A DNA stretch of 36,876 nucleotides, taken from the NCBI GenBank assembly GCA_049596815.1, contig JBMYLY010000007.1, forward strand, positions 1 through 36,876. The letters are read 5' to 3'. The notes below the pieces were generated by a model that saw only the letters and a list, made by a program, of their open reading frames with translations, was not told the origin of the DNA and made no database searches. This DNA comes from UBA724 sp049596815 (lineage in GTDB: Bacteria > Bacteroidota > Bacteroidia > Flavobacteriales > Flavobacteriaceae). A program made the position numbers and the translations under genes. This document shows positions 1 through 8,186 of this stretch, piece after piece (the first letter of the stretch is position 1; each line of letters begins with the position of its first letter).

Positions 1-33
1 AAACCGTCTCCCCAGAAAACAAAAAAAGCGACC

Positions 34-1125
34 GTGACTAAAGGAACACGGCTCGAAATACACCTCCCACATTTGCGTCACAATCTGATGCAAATACGCA
101 GTCGGTTGCAACCCGACACCAAAGTCTTAGCTGTGGTCAAGTCTTTTGCTTATGGAGCCGATGCAGTCGCCGTCAGCCAGTGTTTGGTAGATGAAGGCAT
201 CGACTATTTGGGAGTGGCCTATGTGGCAGAAGGGGTTGCCTTGCGTGAAGCAGGGATAGAAATTCCTATTTTGGTGCTACACCCACAAACCCACGAACTC
301 TCTCGATTGGTCGCACACCAACTAGAACCCAGCGTGTATGGTTGGCATGTGTTCAATGCCCTACAAAAGGTGTTAGAAAAAGAAGGGGTAGACACTTACC
401 CCATTCATCTAAAATTCAACACCGGACTCAACCGACTCGGTTTCTCTACCGACCAAGCCCAAGCCGTTTGGGAACAAATCGAATCTTATAATATGAAAGT
501 ACAAGGGGTGCTTTCTCATTTGGCGGCCACCGAAGACCCTGACGAAAAGAATTTTACCCAACATCAACTTCAGGAGTTTGAAGCCCTTTTGCCCATTTTT
601 GGTCCTGACCCTATTTACCACGTCCTTAACACCTCGGGGATTTTTAACTATCCGAACGCCCAATACGATATGGTTCGAAGTGGAATTGGCTTGAATGGAT
701 ATGGAAATGAAGCTGAGGTTAGTGCACAGCTCAAACCTGTGGTCGTACTTAAAACAAATATTTCTCAAATCCACCAAGTCCTGCCAGGGAGTTCTGTGGG
801 CTACAACCGTGGTTATGTCGCCTCGCAAACAACCCATTCAGCCACCCTTCCTTTGGGTCATGCAGACGGCATCGGACGCCAATACGGAAAAGGGAAAGGA
901 GCTGTATGGATTCATGGTCGTAAAGCCCCCATATTAGGCAATGTATGTATGGATATGATTATGGTCGATGTGACTGAGATCGATTGTGCTGAAGGAGACG
1001 AAGTTGTGGTCTTTGGCCATCCCAACCAAAGCGCAGAAACCTTTGCCGAAAAAGCAGGCACCATCTCGTATGAGGTCCTTACTGCCATCTCACAAAGGGT
1101 GAAACGTGTGGTCATTGACGACTAG
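34..1125 (+). CDS. alr: Alanine racemase
   Basis: This PLP enzyme interconverts L- and D-alanine in the cytoplasm to supply peptidoglycan synthesis. The 363-residue protein has a fold type III barrel followed by a C-terminal beta domain. The PLP lysine is K36 in AVVKSFAYGAD, and the catalytic tyrosine of the opposite face is Y257 in SVGYNRGY. KFNTGLNRLGF and GNVCMDMIMVDVT are typical of the family. The start used is GTG at 34, five residues before the conserved LEI strand, which is about the usual family length. However, the frame stays open back to base 1 with no ATG, so a start upstream of the window, or a longer fusion such as the MurF-Alr type of some Bacteroidota, cannot be excluded. Function is very secure; the 5' end is not. 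Confidence 0.95.
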   Translation: MTKGTRLEIHLPHLRHNLMQIRSRLQPDTKVLAVVKSFAYGADAVAVSQCLVDEGIDYLGVAYVAEGVALREAGIEIPILVLHPQTHELSRLVAHQLEPSVYGWHVFNALQKVLEKEGVDTYPIHLKFNTGLNRLGFSTDQAQAVWEQIESYNMKVQGVLSHLAATEDPDEKNFTQHQLQEFEALLPIFGPDPIYHVLNTSGIFNYPNAQYDMVRSGIGLNGYGNEAEVSAQLKPVVVLKTNISQIHQVLPGSSVGYNRGYVASQTTHSATLPLGHADGIGRQYGKGKGAVWIHGRKAPILGNVCMDMIMVDVTEIDCAEGDEVVVFGHPNQSAETFAEKAGTISYEVLTAISQRVKRVVIDD

Positions 1126-1173
1126 ATTGTTATTTTTGTGACTTTTTGTTATTTTTTTGATAATTTCGATTTC

Positions 1174-1208
1174 TTTGATGGGAAAGGGGGATTTTATGGC
1201 TACTTTTG
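1174..1208 (+). promoter_or_regulatory. Putative promoter of asd
   Basis: TTTG at 1174-1177 is followed after 23 bases by TACTTTTG at 1201-1208, matching the Bacteroidota -33/-7 pattern (TTG, 17-23 bases, TAnnTTTG). The asd ATG lies 19 bases downstream. The -7 box sits inside an inverted repeat, ATGGC at 1196-1200 and GCCAT at 1208-1212. A second -7-like box, TATTTTTG, is at 1133-1140. Confidence 0.5.
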
Positions 1209-1227
1209 CCATCCAAAATTGAAATAA

Positions 1228-2214
1228 ATGAAAGTTGCAGTTGTCGGAGCCACCGGGATGGTAGGCGAAATCATGAGAAGCGTACTCGAAGAGCGTAATT
1301 TTCCTTTAACAGAGTTTATTCCGGTAGCCTCGGAACGTTCGGTTGGAAAGAAGGTCGCTTTCAACGGCAAAGACTTCAGTGTTGTGGGCTTGCAAACCGC
1401 TGTGGATATGGCGCCCGACTTGGCACTGTTCTCTGCAGGTGGGGACACCTCACTTGAATGGGCGCCCAAGTTTGCCGCAGTCGGCACCACAGTGATCGAC
1501 AACTCATCGGCATGGCGTATGCATCCCGACCACAAATTGGTCGTACCCGAAATCAATGCCGATGCACTTACGCCTGATGATAAAATCATTGCCAACCCCA
1601 ACTGCTCCACCATACAAATGGTCATGGCCTTGGCGCCTATCCATAAAAAATATGGCATCCAAAGAGTGGTCGTATCTACCTACCAATCCATCACCGGAAC
1701 AGGTGTGAAGGCGGTGCAACAGCTCGAAAACGAATATCAAGGCATTGAGGGTGAAAAAGCTTATCCGCACCCCATTCACCGCAACGCTTTGCCTCACTGC
1801 GATGTGTTTTTGGAAAACGGCTACACAAAAGAAGAGATGAAGTTGGTCAACGAAACCCACAAAATTCTTGACCCCAATATTCGGGTGACGGCCACGGCCG
1901 TACGCATCCCCGTTGTGGGCGGACACAGTGAATCTGTAAATCTAACATTGAGTGAAGCTCCCAATTTGGACGAAGTTCGCTCGATTCTGTCAGAAACTCC
2001 TGGAATTGTGGTGCAAGACGATCTAAACAACAACGACTATCCCATGCCCTTGACGGCTGCCAACAAAGATGAAGTATTTGTGGGGCGCATTCGGAAAGAT
2101 GAGTCTCAAGAAAAGGGACTCAACTTGTGGATTGTCGCTGACAACCTACGAAAAGGAGCCGCTACCAATACCGTTCAAATCGCGGAAGTATTGCACAGCA
2201 AAGGCTGGGTATAA
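1228..2214 (+). CDS. asd: Aspartate-semialdehyde dehydrogenase
   Basis: This enzyme reduces L-4-aspartyl phosphate to L-aspartate semialdehyde with NADPH, the branch point to diaminopimelate/lysine, threonine and methionine. The 328-residue protein begins with a Rossmann motif, VAVVGATGMVG, at residues 3-13. The catalytic cysteine is C126 in NPNCSTIQ, and the acid/base histidine lies in VVGGHSESV near residue 230. Length and motifs fit the standard bacterial family. The gene follows alr by about 100 bases containing its own likely promoter. Together with alr it supplies peptidoglycan precursors (D-Ala and DAP), although the pairing may simply be historical. Start ATG 1228 places the Rossmann glycine loop at the usual distance from the N-terminus. 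Confidence 0.97.
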   Translation: MKVAVVGATGMVGEIMRSVLEERNFPLTEFIPVASERSVGKKVAFNGKDFSVVGLQTAVDMAPDLALFSAGGDTSLEWAPKFAAVGTTVIDNSSAWRMHPDHKLVVPEINADALTPDDKIIANPNCSTIQMVMALAPIHKKYGIQRVVVSTYQSITGTGVKAVQQLENEYQGIEGEKAYPHPIHRNALPHCDVFLENGYTKEEMKLVNETHKILDPNIRVTATAVRIPVVGGHSESVNLTLSEAPNLDEVRSILSETPGIVVQDDLNNNDYPMPLTAANKDEVFVGRIRKDESQEKGLNLWIVADNLRKGAATNTVQIAEVLHSKGWV

Positions 2215-2218
2215 AAAT

Positions 2219-2256
2219 ATTAGTACATTAGTGTTCTAATCCTACATTAATGTGTT
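2219..2256 (+). promoter_or_regulatory. Paired palindromes before prolyl oligopeptidase gene
   Basis: The perfect 10-base palindrome ACATTAATGT at 2244-2253 ends three bases before the ATG at 2257. A near copy, ACATTAGTGT at 2225-2234, lies with its centre 19 bases upstream, close to two helical turns. The near copy is also flanked by ATTAG (2219-2223) and CTAAT (2236-2240). This resembles a tandem operator, but no regulator is known and no clear -7 box was seen here. Confidence 0.3.
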
Positions 2257-4371
2257 ATGAAAACCCTAATCTATTCTGCCGTAATTATCGCTTTGTATTC
2301 CTGTCAAAACACCCCTGAATTGGTGTATCCTGAGACCCGAAAAGACAACGTTGTTGACTCCTATTTTGGTGAACAAGTCCCTGACCCCTATCGTTGGTTA
2401 GAGGATGACATGTCTGACGAGACCGCCGCTTGGGTAGGCGAACAAAACAAGCTTACATTCGGGTATTTAGATAAAATCCCGTTTAGAGATGAACTCCAAA
2501 AACGCCTGGAGAAGATCTGGAATTATGAAAAAATCGGTACCCCTTTTGAGGAGGGAGATTATACCTATTTCTACAAAAACTCTGGCCTACAAAATCACTA
2601 TGTGCTGTACCGCCGAAAAGGAGACAATACGCCCGAAGTGTTTTTGGATCCCAACAACTTTTCAGAGGACGGCACTACCTCTTTGGCAGGATTGAGTTTT
2701 TCAAAAAACGGTCATTTGCTCGCCTACTCCATTTCGGAAGGGGGAAGTGATTGGAGAAAAATCATCACACTCGATGCCGAGACCAAAACACAAATCGGCG
2801 ACACCCTGGCAGACATCAAGTTTAGCGGGATTTCATGGAAAGCCAACGAAGGCTTTTATTACTCGTCTTATGACAAGCCCAAAGGGAGTGAGCTTTCGGC
2901 CAAAACTGACCAACACAAATTGTATTACCACAAAGTGGGCACCCCTCAAAGTGAGGATAAGTTGGTCTTTGGAGGAGAGAAAAAATACCGATATGTGAGC
3001 GGCTATGTCACTGAAGATGCGCGCTATTTGATCATATCTGCGTCCAAGTCTACTTCGGGAAACAAGTTGTTTGTCAAAGACCTCCAGAACCCTGTCAGTG
3101 CGATTGTCACTGTTTTGGACAATTATGACTCGGACACTTACTTGTTAGACAATGACGGAAGCACCCTCTACTTTGTAACCAACTTGAACGCGCCCAACAA
3201 AAAAATTGTACGTACAGAGGCTTCAAAGCCCCAGCCCGCTCACTGGATCGATGTGATTCCAGAAACAGAACATGTCTTAAGCCCTTCAAGGGGCGGTGGC
3301 TATCTATTTGCCGAATATATGATCGATGCCATTTCTAAGGTATACCAATACGACTATCAGGGCCAGCGCATCCGAGAAATTGAACTTCCTGGACTGGGAA
3401 GTGCAGGTGGTTTTGGAGGGAAGAAAACACAAAAAACCTTGTACTTCAGTTTTTCAAATTATTACACCCCTGGTTCCTATTTTGCCTATGACCCAACTAC
3501 GGGTGAAACGACTCCCTACTGGAAGCCTGAAATTGCCTTTACTCCCAATGATTACGAGTCCAAACAGGTCTTTTACAGCTCTAAAGACGGCACAAAAGTG
3601 CCTATGATCATCACCTATAAAAAAGGAACGTCATTGAATGGCCAGAACCCCACCATCCTCTATGGCTATGGCGGATTTAACATCAGCCTGACCCCTTCGT
3701 TTAGTGTGGTCAATGCCACTTGGATGGCCTTGGGCGGGGTGTATGCGGTGCCCAATCTGCGTGGAGGAGGCGAATATGGAAAAGAGTGGCACAAAGCCGG
3801 AACACAGTTCCAAAAGCAAAATGTCTTTGACGATTTTATCGCTGCTGCAGAATTTTTGATTCAAGAGGGATATACTTCCCCCGAATACTTAGCCATTAGA
3901 GGCGGATCTAACGGGGGCTTACTCGTTGGTGCCACCATGACACAACGCCCCGATTTGGCCAAAGTTGCTTTGCCTGCTGTAGGTGTGTTGGACATGTTGC
4001 GCTACCACACCTTTACCGCAGGGGCAGGATGGGCCTACGATTTTGGCACTTCAGAGCAATCCGAAGAAATGTTTCATTACCTAAAAGGCTATTCTCCTTT
4101 ACACAACATTGAAGAAGGAACCCACTATCCTGCGACCCTAGTCACGACGGGAGATCACGATGATAGAGTCGTCCCGGCACACTCTTTTAAATTTGCTGCT
4201 GAACTGCAAGACAAACATCAAGGAGAAAATCCGGTATTGGTACGAATAGAAACCGATGCAGGGCATGGGGCAGGGACACCTACCTCAAAATCCATAGCCC
4301 TTTATGCAGATGTTTTTGGGTTTACGCTCCACAATATGGGCATACGTACTTTGCCCAACGAGAAGCAATAG
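2257..4371 (+). CDS. Prolyl oligopeptidase family serine peptidase, lipoprotein
   Basis: This is a 704-residue S9A peptidase that cleaves after proline in short peptides. Residues 1-16 form a lipoprotein signal ending in the lipobox LYSC, so the enzyme should be exported and lipid-anchored, unlike cytosolic eukaryotic homologues. An N-terminal stretch (PETRKDNVVDSYFGEQVPDPYRWLED) covers the first catalytic-domain segment. It is followed by the beta-propeller (about 80-430) and the alpha/beta hydrolase domain. The triad is visible: S551 in RGGSNGG, D635 in GDHDDRVVP and H670 in AGHGAG. Length matches the family. The gene stands alone on the + strand, convergent with accC seven bases downstream. 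The likely role is periplasmic peptide degradation for nutrition. Paired palindromes lie directly before the start. Confidence 0.95.
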   Translation: MKTLIYSAVIIALYSCQNTPELVYPETRKDNVVDSYFGEQVPDPYRWLEDDMSDETAAWVGEQNKLTFGYLDKIPFRDELQKRLEKIWNYEKIGTPFEEGDYTYFYKNSGLQNHYVLYRRKGDNTPEVFLDPNNFSEDGTTSLAGLSFSKNGHLLAYSISEGGSDWRKIITLDAETKTQIGDTLADIKFSGISWKANEGFYYSSYDKPKGSELSAKTDQHKLYYHKVGTPQSEDKLVFGGEKKYRYVSGYVTEDARYLIISASKSTSGNKLFVKDLQNPVSAIVTVLDNYDSDTYLLDNDGSTLYFVTNLNAPNKKIVRTEASKPQPAHWIDVIPETEHVLSPSRGGGYLFAEYMIDAISKVYQYDYQGQRIREIELPGLGSAGGFGGKKTQKTLYFSFSNYYTPGSYFAYDPTTGETTPYWKPEIAFTPNDYESKQVFYSSKDGTKVPMIITYKKGTSLNGQNPTILYGYGGFNISLTPSFSVVNATWMALGGVYAVPNLRGGGEYGKEWHKAGTQFQKQNVFDDFIAAAEFLIQEGYTSPEYLAIRGGSNGGLLVGATMTQRPDLAKVALPAVGVLDMLRYHTFTAGAGWAYDFGTSEQSEEMFHYLKGYSPLHNIEEGTHYPATLVTTGDHDDRVVPAHSFKFAAELQDKHQGENPVLVRIETDAGHGAGTPTSKSIALYADVFGFTLHNMGIRTLPNEKQ

Positions 4372-4378
4372 ATCAGTT

Positions 4379-5725
4379 CTATTTTGGTGGATTCATTTCA
4401 AAATCCTCCATAAACTTAGTGGTGTAGTTTCCAGCGACAAAATCCGGGTGATCCATCAGTTGTCTATGGAAAGGAATCGTGGTGTTGACACCCTCAATAA
4501 AAAACTCGTCCAACGCACGCCTCATCTTATTGATGGCCTCCTCCCTTGTTTGGGCGGTGGTAATAAGCTTGGCAATCATAGAGTCGTAGTGAGGTGGAAT
4601 CATATAACCACTATACACGTGGGTGTCCAAACGCACACCGTGCCCACCTGGGGTGTGTAGGGTGCGAATAAGTCCCGGAGCCGGACGGAAACCGTTGTGA
4701 GGATCCTCGGCATTGATGCGACATTCGATGGCGTGCATCTTTGGGAAATAATCTTTACCACTGAGTTTCTCACCCGCTGCCACCTTGATCTGTTCTGCAA
4801 TCAAATCATAATCGATGACTTGTTCTGTGATAGGGTGCTCTACCTGAATACGGGTATTCATTTCCATAAAATAGAAATTACGGTGTTTGTCCACCAAAAA
4901 CTCTACGGTTCCGGCACCTTCGTATTTGATATATTCGGCTGCCTTCACCGCAGCGGCACCCATCTTTTTACGCAACGCATCAGTCATAAAAGGAGAGGGT
5001 GTCTCCTCAACCAATTTTTGGTGGCGGCGCTGGATAGAGCAGTCACGCTCAGAAAGGTGACAAGCTTTGCCATAAGAGTCTCCCACAATTTGAATCTCTA
5101 TATGTCGTGGTTCCTCTATGAGTTTTTCCATATACATACCGTCATTGCCAAAGGCCGCCTTGGCTTCCTGTCGGGCACTGTCCCACGCCTTTTGCAAGTC
5201 GTCTGGTGACCAAACAGCACGCATACCTTTGCCTCCACCTCCGGCAGTAGCCTTCAGCATGACAGGGTAGCCAACTTTCTTGGCCAGTTTTTTACAAGCT
5301 GCAAAATCTTCTATCAGACCCTCAGAACCTGGTATGGTGGGTACGCCTGCGGCTTTCATCGTCGCTTTGGCAGTGGCTTTGTCCCCCATTTTTTCAATCA
5401 TCTCGCTAGAAGCACCGATAAATTTGATCTTGTGTTCGTCACATATTTTAGAAAACTTGGCGTTTTCTGACAAAAAACCATAGCCAGGATGAATGGCGTC
5501 TGCATTGGTAATCTCAGCGGCAGCTATGATGTTGGGAATCTTCAAATAGGACTCCGAACTCGGGGCAGGACCTATACAAACTGCTTCATCGGCAAACTTT
5601 ACATGCAAGCTTTCTTCGTCTGCTTTGGAATAAACCGCTACGGTCTTGATGCCCATCTCACGACAGGTTCGTATCACACGAAGGGCAATCTCGCCACGAT
5701 TGGCAATAAGCACTTTTTTAAACAT
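4379..5725 (-). CDS. accC: Acetyl-CoA carboxylase, biotin carboxylase subunit
   Basis: The product carboxylates the biotin carried by AccB using ATP and bicarbonate, the first half-reaction of malonyl-CoA synthesis. The 448-residue protein shows the whole biotin carboxylase layout: an N-terminal domain (MFKKVLIANRGEIALRVIR), an ATP-grasp domain with the glycine-rich loop ATAGGGGKGMR near residues 160-170, and the catalytic signature EMNTRIQVEHPITE followed by a C-terminal domain. It lies 20 bases downstream of accB, in the order fabH-accB-accC. The carboxyltransferase subunits are not in the window. Close relatives are the biotin carboxylase subunits of propionyl-CoA carboxylase, but adjacency to accB and fabH supports fatty-acid synthesis. 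Confidence 0.96.
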   Translation of the reverse strand: MFKKVLIANRGEIALRVIRTCREMGIKTVAVYSKADEESLHVKFADEAVCIGPAPSSESYLKIPNIIAAAEITNADAIHPGYGFLSENAKFSKICDEHKIKFIGASSEMIEKMGDKATAKATMKAAGVPTIPGSEGLIEDFAACKKLAKKVGYPVMLKATAGGGGKGMRAVWSPDDLQKAWDSARQEAKAAFGNDGMYMEKLIEEPRHIEIQIVGDSYGKACHLSERDCSIQRRHQKLVEETPSPFMTDALRKKMGAAAVKAAEYIKYEGAGTVEFLVDKHRNFYFMEMNTRIQVEHPITEQVIDYDLIAEQIKVAAGEKLSGKDYFPKMHAIECRINAEDPHNGFRPAPGLIRTLHTPGGHGVRLDTHVYSGYMIPPHYDSMIAKLITTAQTREEAINKMRRALDEFFIEGVNTTIPFHRQLMDHPDFVAGNYTTKFMEDFEMNPPK

Positions 5726-5745
5726 AGTGTTTCTTTTTTGGTGGC

Positions 5746-6219
5746 TTATGATGGATCAATTACAAACAAAGGCTGGTCAAACTCTACAGGGGAGGCGTCC
5801 TCCACCAATACCTTAACAATAGTTCCCGAAATTTCGGACTCTATTTCGTTAAAAAGTTTCATCGCCTCTACCACACAAAGGACATCACCTTCTTTAACTT
5901 CAGTTCCCACTTCTACAAAATTGGGTTTGTCTGGAGAAGGACGGCGATAAAAAGTACCAATAATAGGAGATTTGATGGTAATCAGACCCTCATCGGTGTC
6001 TTGAGGAGCTGCTGCCGCTGGAGCCACTGGGGCTGGTGCTGCTACAGGGATCGGGGCCGCCACTGGGGCTGCTTCCACAACCGGTGTTGAAACCACTTGC
6101 TGTACCACTCCGTCTTGAGTTTTTATGGTGAGTTTAACATCGCCCAACTCTAATTGGACTTCACTGACGCCAGTTTTGGCTACAAACTTGATTAGGTTTT
6201 GAATCTCTTTGAGTTCCAT
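5746..6219 (-). CDS. accB: Acetyl-CoA carboxylase biotin carboxyl carrier protein
   Basis: AccB carries biotin between the biotin carboxylase and carboxyltransferase sites. The 157-residue protein has an N-terminal domain (1-45), a flexible Ala/Pro/Val-rich linker (about 46-72) and a C-terminal biotinyl domain. The biotinylated lysine is K121 in the classic motif VVEAMKLFNEIES. The protruding thumb expected of AccB is present around residues 87-101 (GTFYRRPSPDKPNF), separating it from generic biotinyl domains. It is encoded 11 bases after fabH and 20 bases before accC, so the three genes are probably co-transcribed from upstream of fabH. Confidence 0.96.
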   Translation of the reverse strand: MELKEIQNLIKFVAKTGVSEVQLELGDVKLTIKTQDGVVQQVVSTPVVEAAPVAAPIPVAAPAPVAPAAAAPQDTDEGLITIKSPIIGTFYRRPSPDKPNFVEVGTEVKEGDVLCVVEAMKLFNEIESEISGTIVKVLVEDASPVEFDQPLFVIDPS

Positions 6220-6230
6220 AATAATTTGTG

Positions 6231-7238
6231 TTAGTGTTTTGTTGAGTTATAGGCCCATTTGAGCCATGATGCGCCCCAGGTGAATCCACCACCGAAAGCT
6301 GCAAATATTAAATTGTCTCCTTTTTTAAATTGATGCTCGTAGTCAGACAGCAATAGTGGTAGCGTAGCTGCCGTGGTATTGCCGTAGTGCTCAATATTGG
6401 TCAATACTTTTTCTTGATCGACCCCCACACGTGTTGCCGTGGCATCAATGATACGTTTGTTGGCTTGATGAGGGACCAAATACTGAATGTCTTGGTGGGA
6501 AAGCTGGTTGCGCTCTAGGATTTGAGCGGCAGCATCAGCCATATTAGAGACCGCAAATTTGAATACTGTTTTCCCGTCTTGTTGTAAAAAATGCTGCTTG
6601 GTTGCAACGGTTTCGGCAGAGGCAGGCTTCAAAGACCCTCCGGCTTCTATACGAAGATGTTCGCGTCCGATACCATCTACTCGAAAATACTCATCTTGCA
6701 TCCCTAAGCCTTCGTCGTTGGGCTCGAATAAAACTGCTCCCGCACCATCGCCAAAAATGATACAAGTCGTGCGGTCTTCATAATCCACAATCGAAGACAT
6801 TTTATCTGCTCCGATGAGCAGTACTTTTTGATACCTTCCACTAGAAATATAAGCTGCAGCCGTGGACATTCCATATAAAAAACCTGAACAAGCCGCTTGC
6901 AGGTCATAGCCAAAAGCTTCAGTGGCTCCAATTTCACTCGCCACATAGGCTGCCGTAGCCGCTACGGACATATCGGGAGTGGCCGTACACACAAGTACAC
7001 AATCAATATCTTTTGGATTGATGTTACCACGTTGGAGCAAATCTTGAGCCGCACGGATGGCCATGTAGGAAGTGCCTTGGTCGGGTTCGCTCAGTATGCG
7101 ACGTTCAGAAATTCCGGTTCTTGAGCGAATCCAAGCATCAGTGGTTTCTACCATTTGCTCAAGGTCTTTGTTGCTCAACACTTTGTCGGGAACATAGGCC
7201 CCAACGGCGGTTATGGCGGCGGTTTGCTTTTCGTTCAT
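6231..7238 (-). CDS. fabH: Beta-ketoacyl-ACP synthase III
   Basis: FabH condenses acetyl-CoA (or a branched acyl-CoA) with malonyl-ACP to start fatty-acid synthesis. The 335-residue protein carries the Cys-His-Asn triad: C117 in QAACSGFLYG, H257 in VPHQANKRIID and N287 in HYGNTTAAT. The N-terminal block WIRSRTGISERRI is characteristic. It is first of the fabH-accB-accC group. A terminator lies about 105 bases upstream, so fabH is separated from rpmF, a gene it often accompanies. Substrate preference (straight or branched primer) cannot be read from the sequence; branched primers would be usual in Bacteroidota. Confidence 0.97.
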   Translation of the reverse strand: MNEKQTAAITAVGAYVPDKVLSNKDLEQMVETTDAWIRSRTGISERRILSEPDQGTSYMAIRAAQDLLQRGNINPKDIDCVLVCTATPDMSVAATAAYVASEIGATEAFGYDLQAACSGFLYGMSTAAAYISSGRYQKVLLIGADKMSSIVDYEDRTTCIIFGDGAGAVLFEPNDEGLGMQDEYFRVDGIGREHLRIEAGGSLKPASAETVATKQHFLQQDGKTVFKFAVSNMADAAAQILERNQLSHQDIQYLVPHQANKRIIDATATRVGVDQEKVLTNIEHYGNTTAATLPLLLSDYEHQFKKGDNLIFAAFGGGFTWGASWLKWAYNSTKH

Positions 7239-7341
7239 TTGAGTTGTTTTTGGTCAAAAAACACGCAAATAGGGCGGAAAATTAGTAAAATTTGGCGGTT
7301 TTGGCCTAAAAAAAACTATTTTTTTGAATTTTTATGCCAAT

Positions 7342-7368
7342 AAAAAAACGCCTCAGAGAAGCGTTTTA
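7342..7368 (-). terminator. Rho-independent terminator after rpmF
   Basis: Read on the minus strand, ATAAAACGC and GCGTTTTTTT form a hairpin with a 7-bp perfect outer stem (AAAACGC/GCGTTTT) and a short loop that allows two more inner pairs. A run of seven T then follows. It lies 27 bases beyond the rpmF stop codon in the right orientation to end the rpmF transcript. Confidence 0.8.
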
Positions 7369-7394
7369 TAAATTAAGTAACAGAAATAAAGATT

Positions 7395-7589
7395 TTATGC
7401 GGTTTCTGCAGTATTGTCGATCAATACTTTGCCTCGGTAGTACAACTTGCCCTCATGCCAATGTGCACGGTGGTACAAATGAGACTCTCCCGTAGTGGAG
7501 CAAACCGCAACTTGAGGAGCGGTTGCTTTGTAGTGGGTGCGTCGTTTGTCACGACGTGTTTTCGATGTTTTTCTTTTAGGATGCGCCAT
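7395..7589 (-). CDS. rpmF: 50S ribosomal protein L32
   Basis: This is a 64-residue basic protein of the large ribosomal subunit. The N-terminus MAHPKRKTSKTRRDKRRTHY is diagnostic for L32, followed by the conserved segment around HLYHRAHWHEGKLYYRGK. Only one cysteine (C29) is present, so this is the zinc-free form rather than the four-cysteine ribbon. It follows the DUF177 gene after ten bases, the usual DUF177-rpmF pairing of bacteria, and is closed by a clear terminator. Length and start are normal for the family. Confidence 0.97.
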   Translation of the reverse strand: MAHPKRKTSKTRRDKRRTHYKATAPQVAVCSTTGESHLYHRAHWHEGKLYYRGKVLIDNTAETA

Positions 7590-7599
7590 GGCTCTATTA

Positions 7600-8127
7600 T
7601 TATTCTTTTAATTTCTTTAATGCATCCCAACGCGGATCCGTGCCGCTTTGGGAGGTTTTGTCTTCCGAGGGTCTCAGCTCTTCTAGCCTGTGGAGTATGT
7701 CAGAATCCAAGCTGCCATCTTCAACGCCTGGATGAACTCTTTTTTGTGGTATGCTCAATACCAAAAGCTCATAGATATGTTGAGAAACATCAAAACTGTG
7801 TGCCCCATGTGGAAGCACCAACAAATCTTCATGATCATCGCTAAAGTCCGGCCCAAACTTGATGACTAAATCAAAATCATGGGACACTTCTAGATCAAAA
7901 GGCTCGTTGGTCAAGTCGCAATGTAGGTTGACTGTGCCTTGCATGCTGTAATGCGCCTCCATGAGGGTGGCTTTTTTATGCAAGTCCAACACTACCTTGG
8001 CTTGAACACTGTTGAATTCTTTATACTCAAATTCCTCAAAGAACTTATCCGTTACTGAAAACTCAAATCGATGAATGCCTTCTTTTAATCCGGAAAACTT
8101 TACTTCAAATTCCGTCAAACGCTCCAT
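7600..8127 (-). CDS. DUF177 (YceD-like) family protein
   Basis: This 175-residue acidic protein belongs to the DUF177 family, whose gene usually precedes rpmF; the bacterial and plastid family is linked to 23S rRNA or large-subunit maturation. Typical elements are FSGLKEGIHRFEFSV near the N-terminus, a central LHCDLTNEPFDLEV where many homologues carry C-x2-C-type residues, and the late acidic/proline segment QKRVHPGVEDG. The frame extends back to TTG at 8151, but that codon lies within a -7 box. ATG 8127 gives an N-terminus (MERLTEFEVKFSGLKEG) matching family length, so it is preferred. It is probably co-transcribed with rpmF. The precise molecular role is not known from sequence. Confidence 0.85.
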   Translation of the reverse strand: MERLTEFEVKFSGLKEGIHRFEFSVTDKFFEEFEYKEFNSVQAKVVLDLHKKATLMEAHYSMQGTVNLHCDLTNEPFDLEVSHDFDLVIKFGPDFSDDHEDLLVLPHGAHSFDVSQHIYELLVLSIPQKRVHPGVEDGSLDSDILHRLEELRPSEDKTSQSGTDPRWDALKKLKE

Positions 8128-8148
8128 CTCCTTTTCCGTTACGGGCGC

Positions 8149-8156
8149 CAAAGATA
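8149..8156 (-). promoter_or_regulatory. Putative -7 box for DUF177-rpmF
   Basis: On the minus strand TATCTTTG fits TAnnTTTG and ends 21 bases before the ATG at 8127. No convincing -33 element was seen. Its position rules out the longer TTG-started reading frame for the downstream gene. Confidence 0.4.
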
Positions 8157-8171
8157 TAAAATTTACCTCAA

Positions 8172-8186
8172 AGCCTAAAACAGGCT
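8172..8186 (-). terminator. Short hairpin at the end of pdxA
   Basis: On the minus strand AGCCT, a five-base loop and AGGCT form a 5-bp stem overlapping the pdxA stop codon and followed by TTTG. It is too short and lacks a full T tract, so it is at best a weak terminator. Confidence 0.2.
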
